This document shows, piece by piece, positions 1 through 9,150 of a stretch of DNA of 22,091 nt. The DNA is taken from positions 1 to 22,091 of the IMG/VR virus record IMGVR_UViG_3300009080_000059. One strand, written 5' to 3'. The DNA comes from a virus. Within the stretch, counting starts at the first letter, position 1, and each line of letters begins with the position of its first letter. The notes beneath the pieces were generated by a model. That model ran no database searches. It was not told where the DNA came from and saw only the letters and a program-made list of their open reading frames with translations. A program made the position numbers and the translations under genes.

Positions 1-3000
1 ATGTAGTTAACAACAGCTTGTTCAGTTGGAAGAGCTTCGTCACTAATATCTGACATGTCACTGTCTGGTGAAAATTCATTTACTGTAACCCCACGTGTAA
101 ATCCTAAGCCATCTAAGTTTGAAAGAGCAATACTTGCTGAGAAACTAACACTACCATCACCTTGGTTAACACGGAAATAGTCACCTACTCTAAAATTACC
201 ATCTTGGTCATTAGTAACAAAGAACACACGCCCTGGCGCCGTTTCTGTAACTTCTTGTGATTGTGCTGGACGCCTAGTTGGTGGTCCGTATAGTTCTCTT
301 GGATAGTTTGAATCTTCGTATGAACCTGTACCAACATCGAGCATGTCGTGGTTACCAGCTTTAACAACTGAGAAGTCTGTAAATATCTTACCCGTTGCTC
401 CTGGAGGTGGACTTAGTCGTACACTTGCTTGATCAATAAGTGCATCGTTCAAATTTTGATCTAATGTAATAGTATTAGTTACAGTATCATAAGCGGTAAC
501 TTTATAAATTGTTCCTTTGTAACCTAAACGTCTGTTTACTATTTCGTCAGCGTCATATCCTATTTGGTTGATTGTAAATTGATTTACTCCTGGACCTATA
601 TTACTACCGCCACCATTTATAACAACGCCTAAGTGATTTAGTGTTGGCAGTGCTCTAATAGCAAATCTGTTTACTACATTTTCATTTGGAGTAACTTGAA
701 TAATTCTATAACCAACATCTGGCTCATTAACATATTGTAACCCCGCACCTAATAAAAGGTTTGTAATATCAGCATTAGTATCAATTTCATATTCTTGTAA
801 CAATCTAATTGTAATATTTGCATCGTCAGGAATATCTGCTAATAGTCCTTGTGCTGATCCTCTAATGTTTATTTTATTGCCATTAAAGTTTCCAATCTCA
901 TAACTTACGTTACCAGTGGCGCCACCGTGTTCAACATCAGCAACCATAACATTAAAGAACTCTGCTGCGGAGCCGTTATAACCTTGCTGATTTTTAATTG
1001 TAATTTGTAAATCGCCTTGTACGTTCTCCCCTGTTACACTACTATCGGCTAGTGCTATAAACACACTTTCATTAACTGTTGCGGCATTAACTGGAACTTC
1101 AAATGGGTTTCTTCCTTCAGCACCTAGTCCATATATTCCGTTTGAACTTGATCCGTTTAGTGAACGTACTTCTGATCCGCTTTCTGCTTTGTATGTGTAT
1201 CCACAATAGTATGTGAATATACTAACAAGCTCAACTCTTGCATTGTTTCTTGCTAGTACACCGTAACCTAAGTTACCAAACATTGTCCAGTCAGTAGCAA
1301 CAAATGACTTGTTACCAGCTGTAATCATTGTTAAGTTTCTATCTACAAGTGTAGGTAATAATGGAGTTTCACTGCTTATATTAATATTATATTTAGGTAG
1401 ACTCTGCGGACCTTGTGTTTCTCCGTTCTCCATAATATCAAGTATTATATCAAAGTCGCTGTTTGCTTTATCTTTTATAGTCTGTGCTACAACATCTGCT
1501 GTAATAGTTTGTGTTGAAACAGATTGGTATGTTGGCGATGCTGCTACATTACTTAATACATTTTGTATAAGTCCTTTGACATGATTGTTTGCCGCTAGTG
1601 TTTCTGTTAGCTGTGCGCCAATTGCAACACTTGGATCACCTAAGTCGCTTACACCTCTATAATAACTTCTGCCTGCTTCTACACTTCTTCTACTACCTCC
1701 AAACAAATCGTTTGCAATAGCTGCAACAATATATCCTGTATCACGTTTACATAAGACATCGTTGTAAACAAATGCAGGATACGAAGCATTAATAAATGCA
1801 ATAGTTTCATCTTGTATCCAACTAATGTTAGACATAATAAGATCATGTGCTTCTTTAATACTTACATAGTTTGTAATTAAATTAGTTATTATGCCAAATA
1901 GTGTTGTGATTGTTGCGTCTGTGCCTGCTTCACCATTATTACTATTAGTCGTTTGTGTAACTACACTTTGTAACGGAGTAACAGAAGTGTTAGCAACACA
2001 GGCAATCGCAAGATCTCTTGCTTTGTTTATTGCATCAACTGTCTCGGCTTCTTGTTCAGCAATTACTGTACTTCCTGTTTCAAAATAAGTTGCCGCGGCT
2101 TCACAAGTTTCAGCTTCTCCACCGTAGGTTAAGTCGTGTATCATTGCATCAATGATAAGTCCTACATCTCTACGACATGTGTCTTCATCGTACACAAAAC
2201 TTGCATAGTTAGTATCGATAAAATTAATTGTGCTTGTAATAATAGTAGGAAACTCAGTAACAAATGATGTACGCAAAGTAAGTTTTGCTTGTAAGTCATC
2301 TACAAATGCTGGAGGAGTATTCGCAACTAGTGTTTCAAAGTTAGGTGCTATAGTTTGCGGTGCATAGTTAGTTCCGCTTTCAATTACTTCTTCAACTAGT
2401 AATATTAAATCCTGTGCTCTTGTAATAAGACTTTCACTTATTGTAGGCTCTGCTATAGTTTGCTGTTCAACTACTACTTGCTTACGTTGACCTACAGTAA
2501 AAACAGTATTACGCATAATAGTATCGATGATACTTCTTATAAATCCAAATGCGGCTATGTGCTGTTGAATTTGTGTTGGTATTACGCTTGTTATACCGTT
2601 CCAATAACTATTTGCAATTTCCTTTATTGCAGTATTACCTTCAAACAATAAATCAAATCTTAATGCGTCTAATAAGAATCCTATATCTCTTTCACATTTT
2701 GCTTGGTCGTAAACATAGTCAGTAGTAAATGGCTCAGCACCTGCTACTACTTTTTGTCTAATAAATTCAACTGTTTCAGCTTGTATAAAAGTCTTGTTTG
2801 CGGCGATAATTGCACTAGCATAATCTTTAGCATCGTCATATACTGTTGCCGGAAAAAATAAGTTGTCAACATTTCCTGCGCCATTGTTTAGGACATCTAT
2901 AACATCATCAAATATACTAGCATTTGCTTGTTGGACAGCAGTTATATCAGATAATGCTGTGTTGGCTTGACCTTTTGCATATGTTAGACCGCCTATTGTA

Positions 3001-4418
3001 GGTGCAAGCTGATCACTTAATACATACGCACTGTTTGGTCTTGTGTAGGATAAGGCAGCAACTCTGCCAAAATAGTTTGTACCAAGTATACTATCGTAAC
3101 TACTTGCTTTTAGTATAAATTGTAAATCACGTTTGCACTTGTCTCTATTATAATCGAACAAATATGTATTGTTAACATATGTAATAGTTTCTTCTTGTAT
3201 AAAACTTTTGTTTGCCGCTAATAATGTTGTTGCATTTACTTTTGCATCACTAGGTGCTGTAACTGATTGTGCTTGATAACGATTACCATCTGCATAAAAC
3301 GCTGTAGGCATAAGAGGCTTGCGCCAAAAGCTACTAGCAACCATACTAAGGTTATCGCCTGCTACTGAGTCTATATTAAATTCTTGGTTTCCTGTGAATC
3401 CGTCTGCAAATATACCTCCGTGGAAGCCAACTGCATAAGGATCAGTGTCGTAACTTGATTTTGGAAAACATGCACCTGTATGTGGATAAGGTGACTTAGT
3501 TAAAATTTGTCCTTCTGGATCTAGTACAAAGGCAAAACTACTGTGCTTGTCTGTTGTATAATCGTGAAACCAGTTTGTACTGTTACACAAGAATACATCA
3601 TTGTATAAGTTATCTCGTGGCGTACTATATTCACTACGAGGATCTGTTAGGTAATGATAACCAAAGTACCCATCTGGAAATTCATCTGTTTCTCTCCAAA
3701 AACGTATCTTAGCCCAAGGTGATTCACTTGGTACACCAATCTTTGGTCTTACTGTTGTACGTCTTTGTCCACTACCAAATATACTTGTATTCTCTGGAAC
3801 TTTAATAGGCAAGTGTTCTTCGTATATACCACTTGCAACGTGTACTAGTATCTGTTTTGTTTTTATAGGTTGTTCTTCGTTAACAAAGTTTTCAGTTTCA
3901 GGATTTGCTGTAATTATATCTTCAGCTAATCGCATTGCAGAATTAAGTGTTCTAAACGCTGTACCCCAACTTCTACCTCTTTGTACTCCGTAACGTCGAT
4001 CATCGTGTCCGTCAAGACTAACATATAGTTCTACTACATCACCGTTGATAACCGTTTTGTTTAAAAAGAACCATTCTTGGCCGTCGGCATACTCAACTAC
4101 TTTATCATTTTTATTGTAACGTAAACTGCCTTCTACAGGATTAGGTCTGTCTTTTTTATCCCCACCTGGAAGTCTTAGACTTTTTGCTTCGCCGTTGTCA
4201 TCAATAATAATTGCAAGATTGTTTCCTACCTTTAGATTGCTATCATCGTCAACTACTAGTTGTTCGTTGAAAACATTGTTACCGCCGTACTTTTCACCAT
4301 CGCCAACATAAACTTGTTTAGTTTCAGTGTCGTATATTATTTCACCTTTGAGTGGAACAAAGGCTAACCTTTCGGCTGTAGTACCTCTACGTAAGATGAT
4401 GCTACCAAGTTCTGCCAT
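1..4418 (-). CDS. Giant tail-fibre-like virion protein, partial (C-terminus beyond window)
   Basis: An unbroken frame runs from ATG at 4418 to the window edge, giving more than 1,470 residues with the C-terminus missing. The start MAELGSIILRRGTTAERL, followed by a GEIIYDTETKQVYVGDG stretch, resembles the N-terminal domain of major-tropism-determinant/fibre proteins. About residues 395-905 hold four diverged copies of a module built on FxY(D/N)xxxCxRD and preceded by an (N/S)xxFIQxET-like helix. A later part has a DQDGNFRVGD acidic loop (near 160-190) that could bind metal. Such long repeated proteins occur in marine T4-like phages as virion or fibre components; the exact role is inferred. The start has a GGAG Shine-Dalgarno and lies one base after the stop of the preceding gene, so translation is probably coupled. 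Confidence 0.8.
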   Translation of the reverse strand, partial: MAELGSIILRRGTTAERLAFVPLKGEIIYDTETKQVYVGDGEKYGGNNVFNEQLVVDDDSNLKVGNNLAIIIDDNGEAKSLRLPGGDKKDRPNPVEGSLRYNKNDKVVEYADGQEWFFLNKTVINGDVVELYVSLDGHDDRRYGVQRGRSWGTAFRTLNSAMRLAEDIITANPETENFVNEEQPIKTKQILVHVASGIYEEHLPIKVPENTSIFGSGQRRTTVRPKIGVPSESPWAKIRFWRETDEFPDGYFGYHYLTDPRSEYSTPRDNLYNDVFLCNSTNWFHDYTTDKHSSFAFVLDPEGQILTKSPYPHTGACFPKSSYDTDPYAVGFHGGIFADGFTGNQEFNIDSVAGDNLSMVASSFWRKPLMPTAFYADGNRYQAQSVTAPSDAKVNATTLLAANKSFIQEETITYVNNTYLFDYNRDKCKRDLQFILKASSYDSILGTNYFGRVAALSYTRPNSAYVLSDQLAPTIGGLTYAKGQANTALSDITAVQQANASIFDDVIDVLNNGAGNVDNLFFPATVYDDAKDYASAIIAANKTFIQAETVEFIRQKVVAGAEPFTTDYVYDQAKCERDIGFLLDALRFDLLFEGNTAIKEIANSYWNGITSVIPTQIQQHIAAFGFIRSIIDTIMRNTVFTVGQRKQVVVEQQTIAEPTISESLITRAQDLILLVEEVIESGTNYAPQTIAPNFETLVANTPPAFVDDLQAKLTLRTSFVTEFPTIITSTINFIDTNYASFVYDEDTCRRDVGLIIDAMIHDLTYGGEAETCEAAATYFETGSTVIAEQEAETVDAINKARDLAIACVANTSVTPLQSVVTQTTNSNNGEAGTDATITTLFGIITNLITNYVSIKEAHDLIMSNISWIQDETIAFINASYPAFVYNDVLCKRDTGYIVAAIANDLFGGSRRSVEAGRSYYRGVSDLGDPSVAIGAQLTETLAANNHVKGLIQNVLSNVAASPTYQSVSTQTITADVVAQTIKDKANSDFDIILDIMENGETQGPQSLPKYNINISSETPLLPTLVDRNLTMITAGNKSFVATDWTMFGNLGYGVLARNNARVELVSIFTYYCGYTYKAESGSEVRSLNGSSSNGIYGLGAEGRNPFEVPVNAATVNESVFIALADSSVTGENVQGDLQITIKNQQGYNGSAAEFFNVMVADVEHGGATGNVSYEIGNFNGNKINIRGSAQGLLADIPDDANITIRLLQEYEIDTNADITNLLLGAGLQYVNEPDVGYRIIQVTPNENVVNRFAIRALPTLNHLGVVINGGGSNIGPGVNQFTINQIGYDADEIVNRRLGYKGTIYKVTAYDTVTNTITLDQNLNDALIDQASVRLSPPPGATGKIFTDFSVVKAGNHDMLDVGTGSYEDSNYPRELYGPPTRRPAQSQEVTETAPGRVFFVTNDQDGNFRVGDYFRVNQGDGSVSFSASIALSNLDGLGFTRGVTVNEFSPDSDMSDISDEALPTEQAVVNY

Positions 4419-4419
4419 A

Positions 4420-4647
4420 CTATGCTCCTATAATTAAACCATTTTTATCATAATTCGGATCAGGAACATATGTGGCTTCTCCTACTTTTGGAAGATTGCC
4501 ACAGTCATTTATTTCTGTATTTGGTGCTGTAAATGAGCCGCCGTCTAACGTAGATCCTGCTTGCTCATAAGTAGTTTTTCCGCCATCTACAGAAGCTCTA
4601 TTAAAGATATTATTTTTATCAAATGGTGCGCCACGTGGTGTTGTCAT
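4420..4647 (-). CDS. Small unknown protein, probably virion-associated
   Basis: A 75-residue protein rich in Gly, Asn and Asp, beginning MTTPRGAPFDKNN and ending NGLIIGA. I recognise no domain. The ATG at 4647 is preferred over the in-frame TTG at 4650 because AAGGA lies 8 bases before it. The stop codon overlaps the Shine-Dalgarno region of the giant fibre-like gene, with one base between stop and ATG, so the two are almost certainly co-translated. A late-type promoter motif CGATAAATAC lies just upstream (4669-4678). A fibre-associated or assembly role is inferred from position only. Confidence 0.65.
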   Translation of the reverse strand: MTTPRGAPFDKNNIFNRASVDGGKTTYEQAGSTLDGGSFTAPNTEINDCGNLPKVGEATYVPDPNYDKNGLIIGA

Positions 4648-4668
4648 CAATACATTCCTTATATGAAT

Positions 4669-4678
4669 GTATTTATCG
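4669..4678 (-). promoter_or_regulatory. T4-type late promoter motif CGATAAATAC
   Basis: Reads CGATAAATAC on the minus strand, one base away from the T4 late -10 element TATAAATA. It lies 22 bases before the ATG at 4647. Immediately downstream is a 6-bp inverted repeat, ACATTC-ATATAAG-GAATGT, which would place part of the AAGGA ribosome site in a weak hairpin. Confidence 0.5.
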
Positions 4679-4684
4679 TGATCT

Positions 4685-4972
4685 TTACAACGCTATGCCA
4701 GTTGTCTTTTCTGTATATTGTTTGCTGATTTGTTCTTCTGTTTTGCCCATACAACTTACTGCTGAACTGTTTAAAACAAATTTACCATCAGGTGATACGC
4801 TAAACATAAATGGTGCAAGTCCTAGTCCTTGTTGCTGTGCAATAAGTACCATTGGCTTTTTTAGTGTGTAAGACTTATCATCCTCTTTTTCTAAACGAGC
4901 AATAATTTCTTCGCCTGAACTTAACTTAAATGAGACATTGTCTCCAATTTTATACGGTGCTTCGATTAACAT
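4685..4972 (-). CDS. Small LSm-like protein (unknown role)
   Basis: 95 residues. The N-terminal half, GDNVSFKLSSGEEIIARLEKED, has the alternating pattern and central Gly of an Sm1 motif, so a small Sm/LSm-like beta barrel is possible. The C-terminal half contains APFMFSVSPDGKFVLN and no motif I recognise. The start ATG shares its A with the TAA stop of the glutaredoxin gene (TAATG), so it belongs to the nrdA-nrdB-grx transcription unit. Whether it binds RNA is not shown by the sequence. It could equally be a small structural or regulatory protein conserved in marine T4-like phages. Confidence 0.6.
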   Translation of the reverse strand: MLIEAPYKIGDNVSFKLSSGEEIIARLEKEDDKSYTLKKPMVLIAQQQGLGLAPFMFSVSPDGKFVLNSSAVSCMGKTEEQISKQYTEKTTGIAL

Positions 4973-5223
4973 TATATAGTATGTCCTGTTCCGTTGTAAT
5001 TAGTATTTTCAATATAGTCTACCATTTGTTCGTAGCCGCCAACTTTATGTCCACCTACTATTATTTGTGGGAATGTTCTTGCAGTTGGAAATTCTTCAAA
5101 GACTTGTTCTCTAGTAAAGTCTTTGCCTAATTCTTTATACTCGTATAGTAACTGTCTTGTTTCGCATAGTGCTTTAGCTTTTGTACAACTTGGACATGCA
5201 GGTTTACCCCATATGGTTATCAT
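4972..5223 (-). CDS. grx: Glutaredoxin
   Basis: An 83-residue thioredoxin-fold protein, the normal size for a phage glutaredoxin. The redox site is CPSC (Cys10, Cys13) after the first strand (ITIWGKPACPSC). TFPQI supplies the cis-proline, and VGGHKVGGYEQM is the usual glutathione-side loop. It would use glutathione to re-reduce ribonucleotide reductase, like T4 NrdC. Its ATG overlaps the nrdB stop by four bases (ATGA), so supply is tied to the reductase. The function is well supported; the exact gene name is less certain. Confidence 0.93.
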   Translation of the reverse strand: MITIWGKPACPSCTKAKALCETRQLLYEYKELGKDFTREQVFEEFPTARTFPQIIVGGHKVGGYEQMVDYIENTNYNGTGHTI

Positions 5224-6323
5224 AAACTAAATCCTTTCAATGAATCCTTATCTACATCTTGTTTAATGCCGCCAATAATATAAGACTCTACTTCTGTCTC
5301 TTGTGGAGCAACTTGTAGCCCTGAGCTACTTAACCAATGTTGTGTCCAAGGAAGTGGGTTAGTGTTAAGAGGCTGATCAAAAATTGCTTGTAACCCCAGC
5401 GCCTTTAACCTGCGGTTGGCAATGTATTCAACATATTGATTTAGTAAAGCTGCATTCAATCCAATCATTGAGCCATCTTTAAACAAATAGTCAGCCCAGT
5501 CTTTTTCTTCTGCAACACAATCGCGCCATAAGTCGTATACTTCTTGTTCACACTCTTTAGCAATCTTAGCCATGTCCGGATCGTCTTTGCCTTGCGACCA
5601 AATTTTCAAAACGTGTGTACTTAGAGCTAAGTGTTGAGCTTCGTCTCGAGCAATAAGTGAAATAATCTTAGCTGAGCCTTCCATTAGCTTTAGTTCGCCA
5701 AAGCCAAATGTACATGCAAAACTTACATAGAAACGCAAACCTTCTAAAATATTTACAGTCATCATTGCTAGATACAATTTCTTTTTAACATCATGTAAGC
5801 TACCTTCGCCTCTATGATTGTAAGCATCAACTGCTTCTACAAATGCATCATAGTGTTTGGTAACACTTGTTGCACGAGCAATAATTTTCTCATCGTCTAG
5901 AATAGTGTCAAACACTTCTGCAGGATCAGCATACACATTTTTCATAATGTGTGTATAGCTACGTGAATGGATTGTTTCAAAGAAGTCCCAAGTAACAATA
6001 CATCCTTCTAGTTCAGGAAGTGAAACATGCGGCAAAAATGCTAGGCATGGACCACGTCCTTGGACACTATCAAGTAATGTTTGATACTTTAAGTTTGCTG
6101 TAAAGATATGCTTCTGCTCAGGGCGGAAGTTAGCATAGTCTGCTCTATCTTTCTGCAATGAAACTTCTTCTGGACGCCAAAAATATCCAAGCATCGTTTG
6201 GTTTAATTTATCAAACACAGGAAACTTAAATGTATCATATCTCTGCGTGTTCATATCTGCTCCGAAGAACATGTTTTGTTTTGTAAAGTCAACCTTATCA
6301 GTGTTGAATACTGTTTTCGCCAT
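5220..6323 (-). CDS. nrdB: Ribonucleoside-diphosphate reductase, class Ia beta subunit
   Basis: 367 residues, close to E. coli NrdB (376). It houses the diiron-tyrosyl radical cofactor. By alignment from memory with the E. coli protein, the metal ligands are Asp85, Glu116, His119, Glu194, Glu228 and His231, and the radical tyrosine is Tyr123 in ETIHSRSYTHI; all are present. The C-terminal tail (SLKGFSL) resembles the peptide that docks on NrdA. With NrdA it reduces ribonucleotides to deoxyribonucleotides for phage DNA synthesis. It lies 60 bases after nrdA and overlaps glutaredoxin by ATGA. A sigma70-like promoter and an inverted repeat in the 60-base gap suggest it can also be transcribed without nrdA. 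Confidence 0.97.
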   Translation of the reverse strand: MAKTVFNTDKVDFTKQNMFFGADMNTQRYDTFKFPVFDKLNQTMLGYFWRPEEVSLQKDRADYANFRPEQKHIFTANLKYQTLLDSVQGRGPCLAFLPHVSLPELEGCIVTWDFFETIHSRSYTHIMKNVYADPAEVFDTILDDEKIIARATSVTKHYDAFVEAVDAYNHRGEGSLHDVKKKLYLAMMTVNILEGLRFYVSFACTFGFGELKLMEGSAKIISLIARDEAQHLALSTHVLKIWSQGKDDPDMAKIAKECEQEVYDLWRDCVAEEKDWADYLFKDGSMIGLNAALLNQYVEYIANRRLKALGLQAIFDQPLNTNPLPWTQHWLSSSGLQVAPQETEVESYIIGGIKQDVDKDSLKGFSL

Positions 6324-6345
6324 TTTAAACTTTCCTCTTTCCTAT

Positions 6346-6380
6346 GTAGCTATGCTACTATCTTTTCTATCGTTTGTCAA
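6346..6380 (-). promoter_or_regulatory. Sigma70-like promoter before nrdB with overlapping inverted repeat
   Basis: On the minus strand TTGACA (6375-6380) is followed after 17 bases by TAGCAT (6352-6357, 4 of 6 to consensus). A perfect inverted repeat, GTAGC-ATA-GCTAC (6346-6358), covers the -10 element and could be an operator. Confidence 0.45.
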
Positions 6381-6383
6381 GAA

Positions 6384-8687
6384 CTAAATTGCACAAGCTT
6401 CGCACTCTTCTTCATCGTTCTCAAATTCGCCCTGCGGCAGTTGTTCTAGTGGTGCTTCGTCTTCTAGCTCACTAGGATCTGTTTTATAATCATATGTGTT
6501 CTGATAGTATGATGTCTTCCAACCTAACTTGTATGTGTTAAGTAGATCACCTATCATTACGCTCATTGGCACTTCATTGTTATCAAAGTGTGTTGGATTG
6601 TAACTCCAGTTGCCGCTAATTGCTTGGTCAAAGAACTTCTGCATCACAGCAACAATATTTATATATCCTGTGTTGTTTGGCATTTCCCATAACAAACTGT
6701 AGTGGTTCTTTAGTGTTTGATACTGTGGAACAATCTGCTTAAGAGGCCCTTTCTTGGACTTCTTAACGGACAAGAACCCTCTAGGTGCTTCAATTCCGTT
6801 TGTTGCGTTCGACACAACGGAACTGCTTTCCGATGGCATTTGTGCGGACAACGTTGAGTGCCGTAGTCCGTGTTCCTTGATGTCAGATCGTAAACCATCC
6901 CAATCATAGTTTAATTTGTTCTCCACTACTGTATCTACATCTTTCTTATACGTATCAATAGGAAGGATGCCGTCTGCGTATTTAGTACGATTAAAGTACT
7001 CGCATGCGCCGCGCTCTTTTGCAATAGTGTTACTTGCTTTTAACAAATAGTACTGGAATGCTTCTGTTAAATCGTGTACTAATTTCCATGCTTCTTTATC
7101 ATCATATTTAACATGATTCTTTGCAAGGTAATGTGCTAGTCCAATATAACCTACACCTAAACTACGCCTTGCTTTTGTGCTAATCTCTGCCGCCTTAATT
7201 GGATATTTCTGATAGTCAATAATTTCTTCTAATGCTCTTACAGCTAACTCACATAGTTCGCCTAAGTCATCTAAGTTTCTTAGTGTACCTACATTAATAG
7301 CACTAAGAATACATAATGCAATTTCGCCTTCTGGGTCATCAATATGATTAAGTGGCTTAGTTGGTAGTGTAATTTCTTGACACAAGTTACTCATGTACAC
7401 TGTGTCTTTAAATGAGCTATGCGTATTTGCGTGGTCTACATTCATAATGTATATACGCCCTGTTTCTGCACGTTCTTTAACTAACGCACTAAACAGTTCC
7501 ATTGCTTTGATAGTTTTCTTTTTAACACTTGTTTTACGTTCATATGACTCGTATAGTTCTTTAAATTTATCTGCATCACCAAAGTATGCTTCGTACAATC
7601 CTGGAACATCGTGTGGCGAGAAAAGAGTTATATCACCGCCTGATAACAATCTTTCATACATAGTTTTGTTTAACTGTATGCTGTAATCTAATTTACGTAC
7701 ACGATTATCTTCAGTACCTTTGTTGTTCTTTAGTACAAGAATGTCTTCAATCTCTTGATGCCAGAACGGAAAATGTGTTGTAGCACTTCCGCCACGTACT
7801 CCGTTTTGTGTACAACAACGTACTGTGCTTTCGAACTTCTTTAAGAAAGGAATGATACCAGTGTGCGCCACTTCGCCACCACGTATCTTCGCGTTGACCC
7901 CACGTATGCGTCCAGCGTTAATGCCAATGCCCGCACGTTGAGCAGTATACCTGCCGATAGCCATATCACTAGCAAAAATACTGTCAAGAGTATCATCACT
8001 GTCAACAAGTACACAACTTGCAAACTGGCGTACAGGAGTTCTAACCCCTGCCATGACTGGCGTTGGGATATTGATTTTAAAAAGTGAGGTCGCATCGTAG
8101 TATCTCCTTACGTAGTGCATACGTGTTTCTGCTGGGTAGTTAGCAAACAATGTTGCCGCAATCATCATATACATAAACTGAGGAGTTTCAAATATTTGGC
8201 CATTAGAACGATCCTGACAAAGGTACTTGTCAACTACTTGACGTAGCCCTGCATAGGTAAAGTTTTCATCACGCTTATGTCTTATATAACCATCAAGTGT
8301 AGCAATTTCTTCTGTAGTGTACTTTTCAAGTATCTCAGAATCATATACGTTACGCTCAATGTTAAGTTCAATGTTTTTCTGTAGTGTAATTGCATTGTAC
8401 TCGCCGAATACATCTTTGTTTACACCATAACTTAATAGTCTAGCAGCAGCATACTGATAGTTAGGAGCATCTAAACTGATAAGATCGTTTGCACTTCGTA
8501 CAAGTATCTCTTGTATATCACTTGTTGGCATACCATCATAAAACTGTAAGTTTGCATTCATTTCAATTTGACTACTACTAACACCAGCAAGACCTTCACA
8601 AGCAAATTCTACTACCTTGTGTATTTTATCGATATTAATGTGTTCTTTGTTGCCGTCTCTTTTTGTGATTTGAATGCCATTTGACAT
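6384..8687 (-). CDS. nrdA: Ribonucleoside-diphosphate reductase, class Ia alpha subunit
   Basis: 767 residues, the usual NrdA length. Residues 1-90 form an ATP-cone (ITKRDGNKEHINIDKIHKVV), implying allosteric control of overall activity. Catalytic residues are in place: Cys225 and Cys459 as the redox pair, the thiyl radical Cys436 within NLCQEI with Asn434 and Glu438, and Tyr727-Tyr728 on the radical path. The tail ends CEACAI, so Cys762 and Cys765 can shuttle electrons from glutaredoxin. The start ATG has AGGAG 8 bases upstream. It opens the nrdA-nrdB-grx block. Nothing appears truncated or missing. Confidence 0.97.
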   Translation of the reverse strand: MSNGIQITKRDGNKEHINIDKIHKVVEFACEGLAGVSSSQIEMNANLQFYDGMPTSDIQEILVRSANDLISLDAPNYQYAAARLLSYGVNKDVFGEYNAITLQKNIELNIERNVYDSEILEKYTTEEIATLDGYIRHKRDENFTYAGLRQVVDKYLCQDRSNGQIFETPQFMYMMIAATLFANYPAETRMHYVRRYYDATSLFKINIPTPVMAGVRTPVRQFASCVLVDSDDTLDSIFASDMAIGRYTAQRAGIGINAGRIRGVNAKIRGGEVAHTGIIPFLKKFESTVRCCTQNGVRGGSATTHFPFWHQEIEDILVLKNNKGTEDNRVRKLDYSIQLNKTMYERLLSGGDITLFSPHDVPGLYEAYFGDADKFKELYESYERKTSVKKKTIKAMELFSALVKERAETGRIYIMNVDHANTHSSFKDTVYMSNLCQEITLPTKPLNHIDDPEGEIALCILSAINVGTLRNLDDLGELCELAVRALEEIIDYQKYPIKAAEISTKARRSLGVGYIGLAHYLAKNHVKYDDKEAWKLVHDLTEAFQYYLLKASNTIAKERGACEYFNRTKYADGILPIDTYKKDVDTVVENKLNYDWDGLRSDIKEHGLRHSTLSAQMPSESSSVVSNATNGIEAPRGFLSVKKSKKGPLKQIVPQYQTLKNHYSLLWEMPNNTGYINIVAVMQKFFDQAISGNWSYNPTHFDNNEVPMSVMIGDLLNTYKLGWKTSYYQNTYDYKTDPSELEDEAPLEQLPQGEFENDEEECEACAI

Positions 8688-8717
8688 GTATGTTTCTCCT
8701 GTTCCTATTAAGTTTAT

Positions 8718-8726
8718 TATTTATTG
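8718..8726 (-). promoter_or_regulatory. Late-type promoter motif CAATAAATA before nrdA
   Basis: The motif reads CAATAAATA on the minus strand, 31 bases before the nrdA ATG, and overlaps the TAA stop of the upstream gene. Because nrdA is not usually a late gene and the region is AT-rich, this may be a chance match. Confidence 0.3.
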
Positions 8727-9146
8727 CAGTCGTGGCATTGTATAGACACGTTGCGAAATTATTTCTTTTGGTAGATCCGAAACTGAAATATGACTCTCGC
8801 CATCATACCCAATTACTCTATTTTGAATCATTAACAAATAGAAAGTTTCGTTCTTCTCTCTATCTATACAGATATGTATCTCTACCAATTCTTGTTTAAA
8901 GCGTTCTGTTAACTGTAGTGAATAGCACATTCCTAATACGGTACAGAAGGCACAATACTGATTTTCTGAAATCAGTTCCCACGGTTGAGGCCACATCTTT
9001 TGGTCCCATGGATCAGTATGAATACTTACTCCAGGTACACGCTGGTAGGCATCAATTGTGTGCTGTAGCGGATCAGGGTGTGTTTCGAGTGTAGCTCGAA
9101 AATCGTGCCACGATTGAAGCCTCTTCTCAAATTGTTCTTCAAACAT
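8721..9146 (-). CDS. Unknown protein downstream of the tailspike gene
   Basis: 141 residues with no domain I can name. It is rich in aromatic residues; the centre DPWDQKMWPQPWELI followed by ENQYCAFCTVLGMCY is distinctive, with three Cys within about 10 residues. A strand-rich second half (VEIHICIDREKNETFYLLMI) follows. There is no signal peptide or membrane segment. The ATG lies four bases after the stop of the tailspike-like gene with no clear ribosome site, so translation is probably coupled. A role in folding, trimming or decorating the tailspike is an inference from position only. Confidence 0.65.
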   Translation of the reverse strand: MFEEQFEKRLQSWHDFRATLETHPDPLQHTIDAYQRVPGVSIHTDPWDQKMWPQPWELISENQYCAFCTVLGMCYSLQLTERFKQELVEIHICIDREKNETFYLLMIQNRVIGYDGESHISVSDLPKEIISQRVYTMPRLQ

Positions 9147-9150
9147 ACGT

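Noticed and set aside
1309-2651. Several plus-strand frames of 60-90 codons inside 1-4418
   Set aside because: They lie opposite the long continuous fibre-like frame, have no ribosome sites and show the biased composition expected of antisense shadows.
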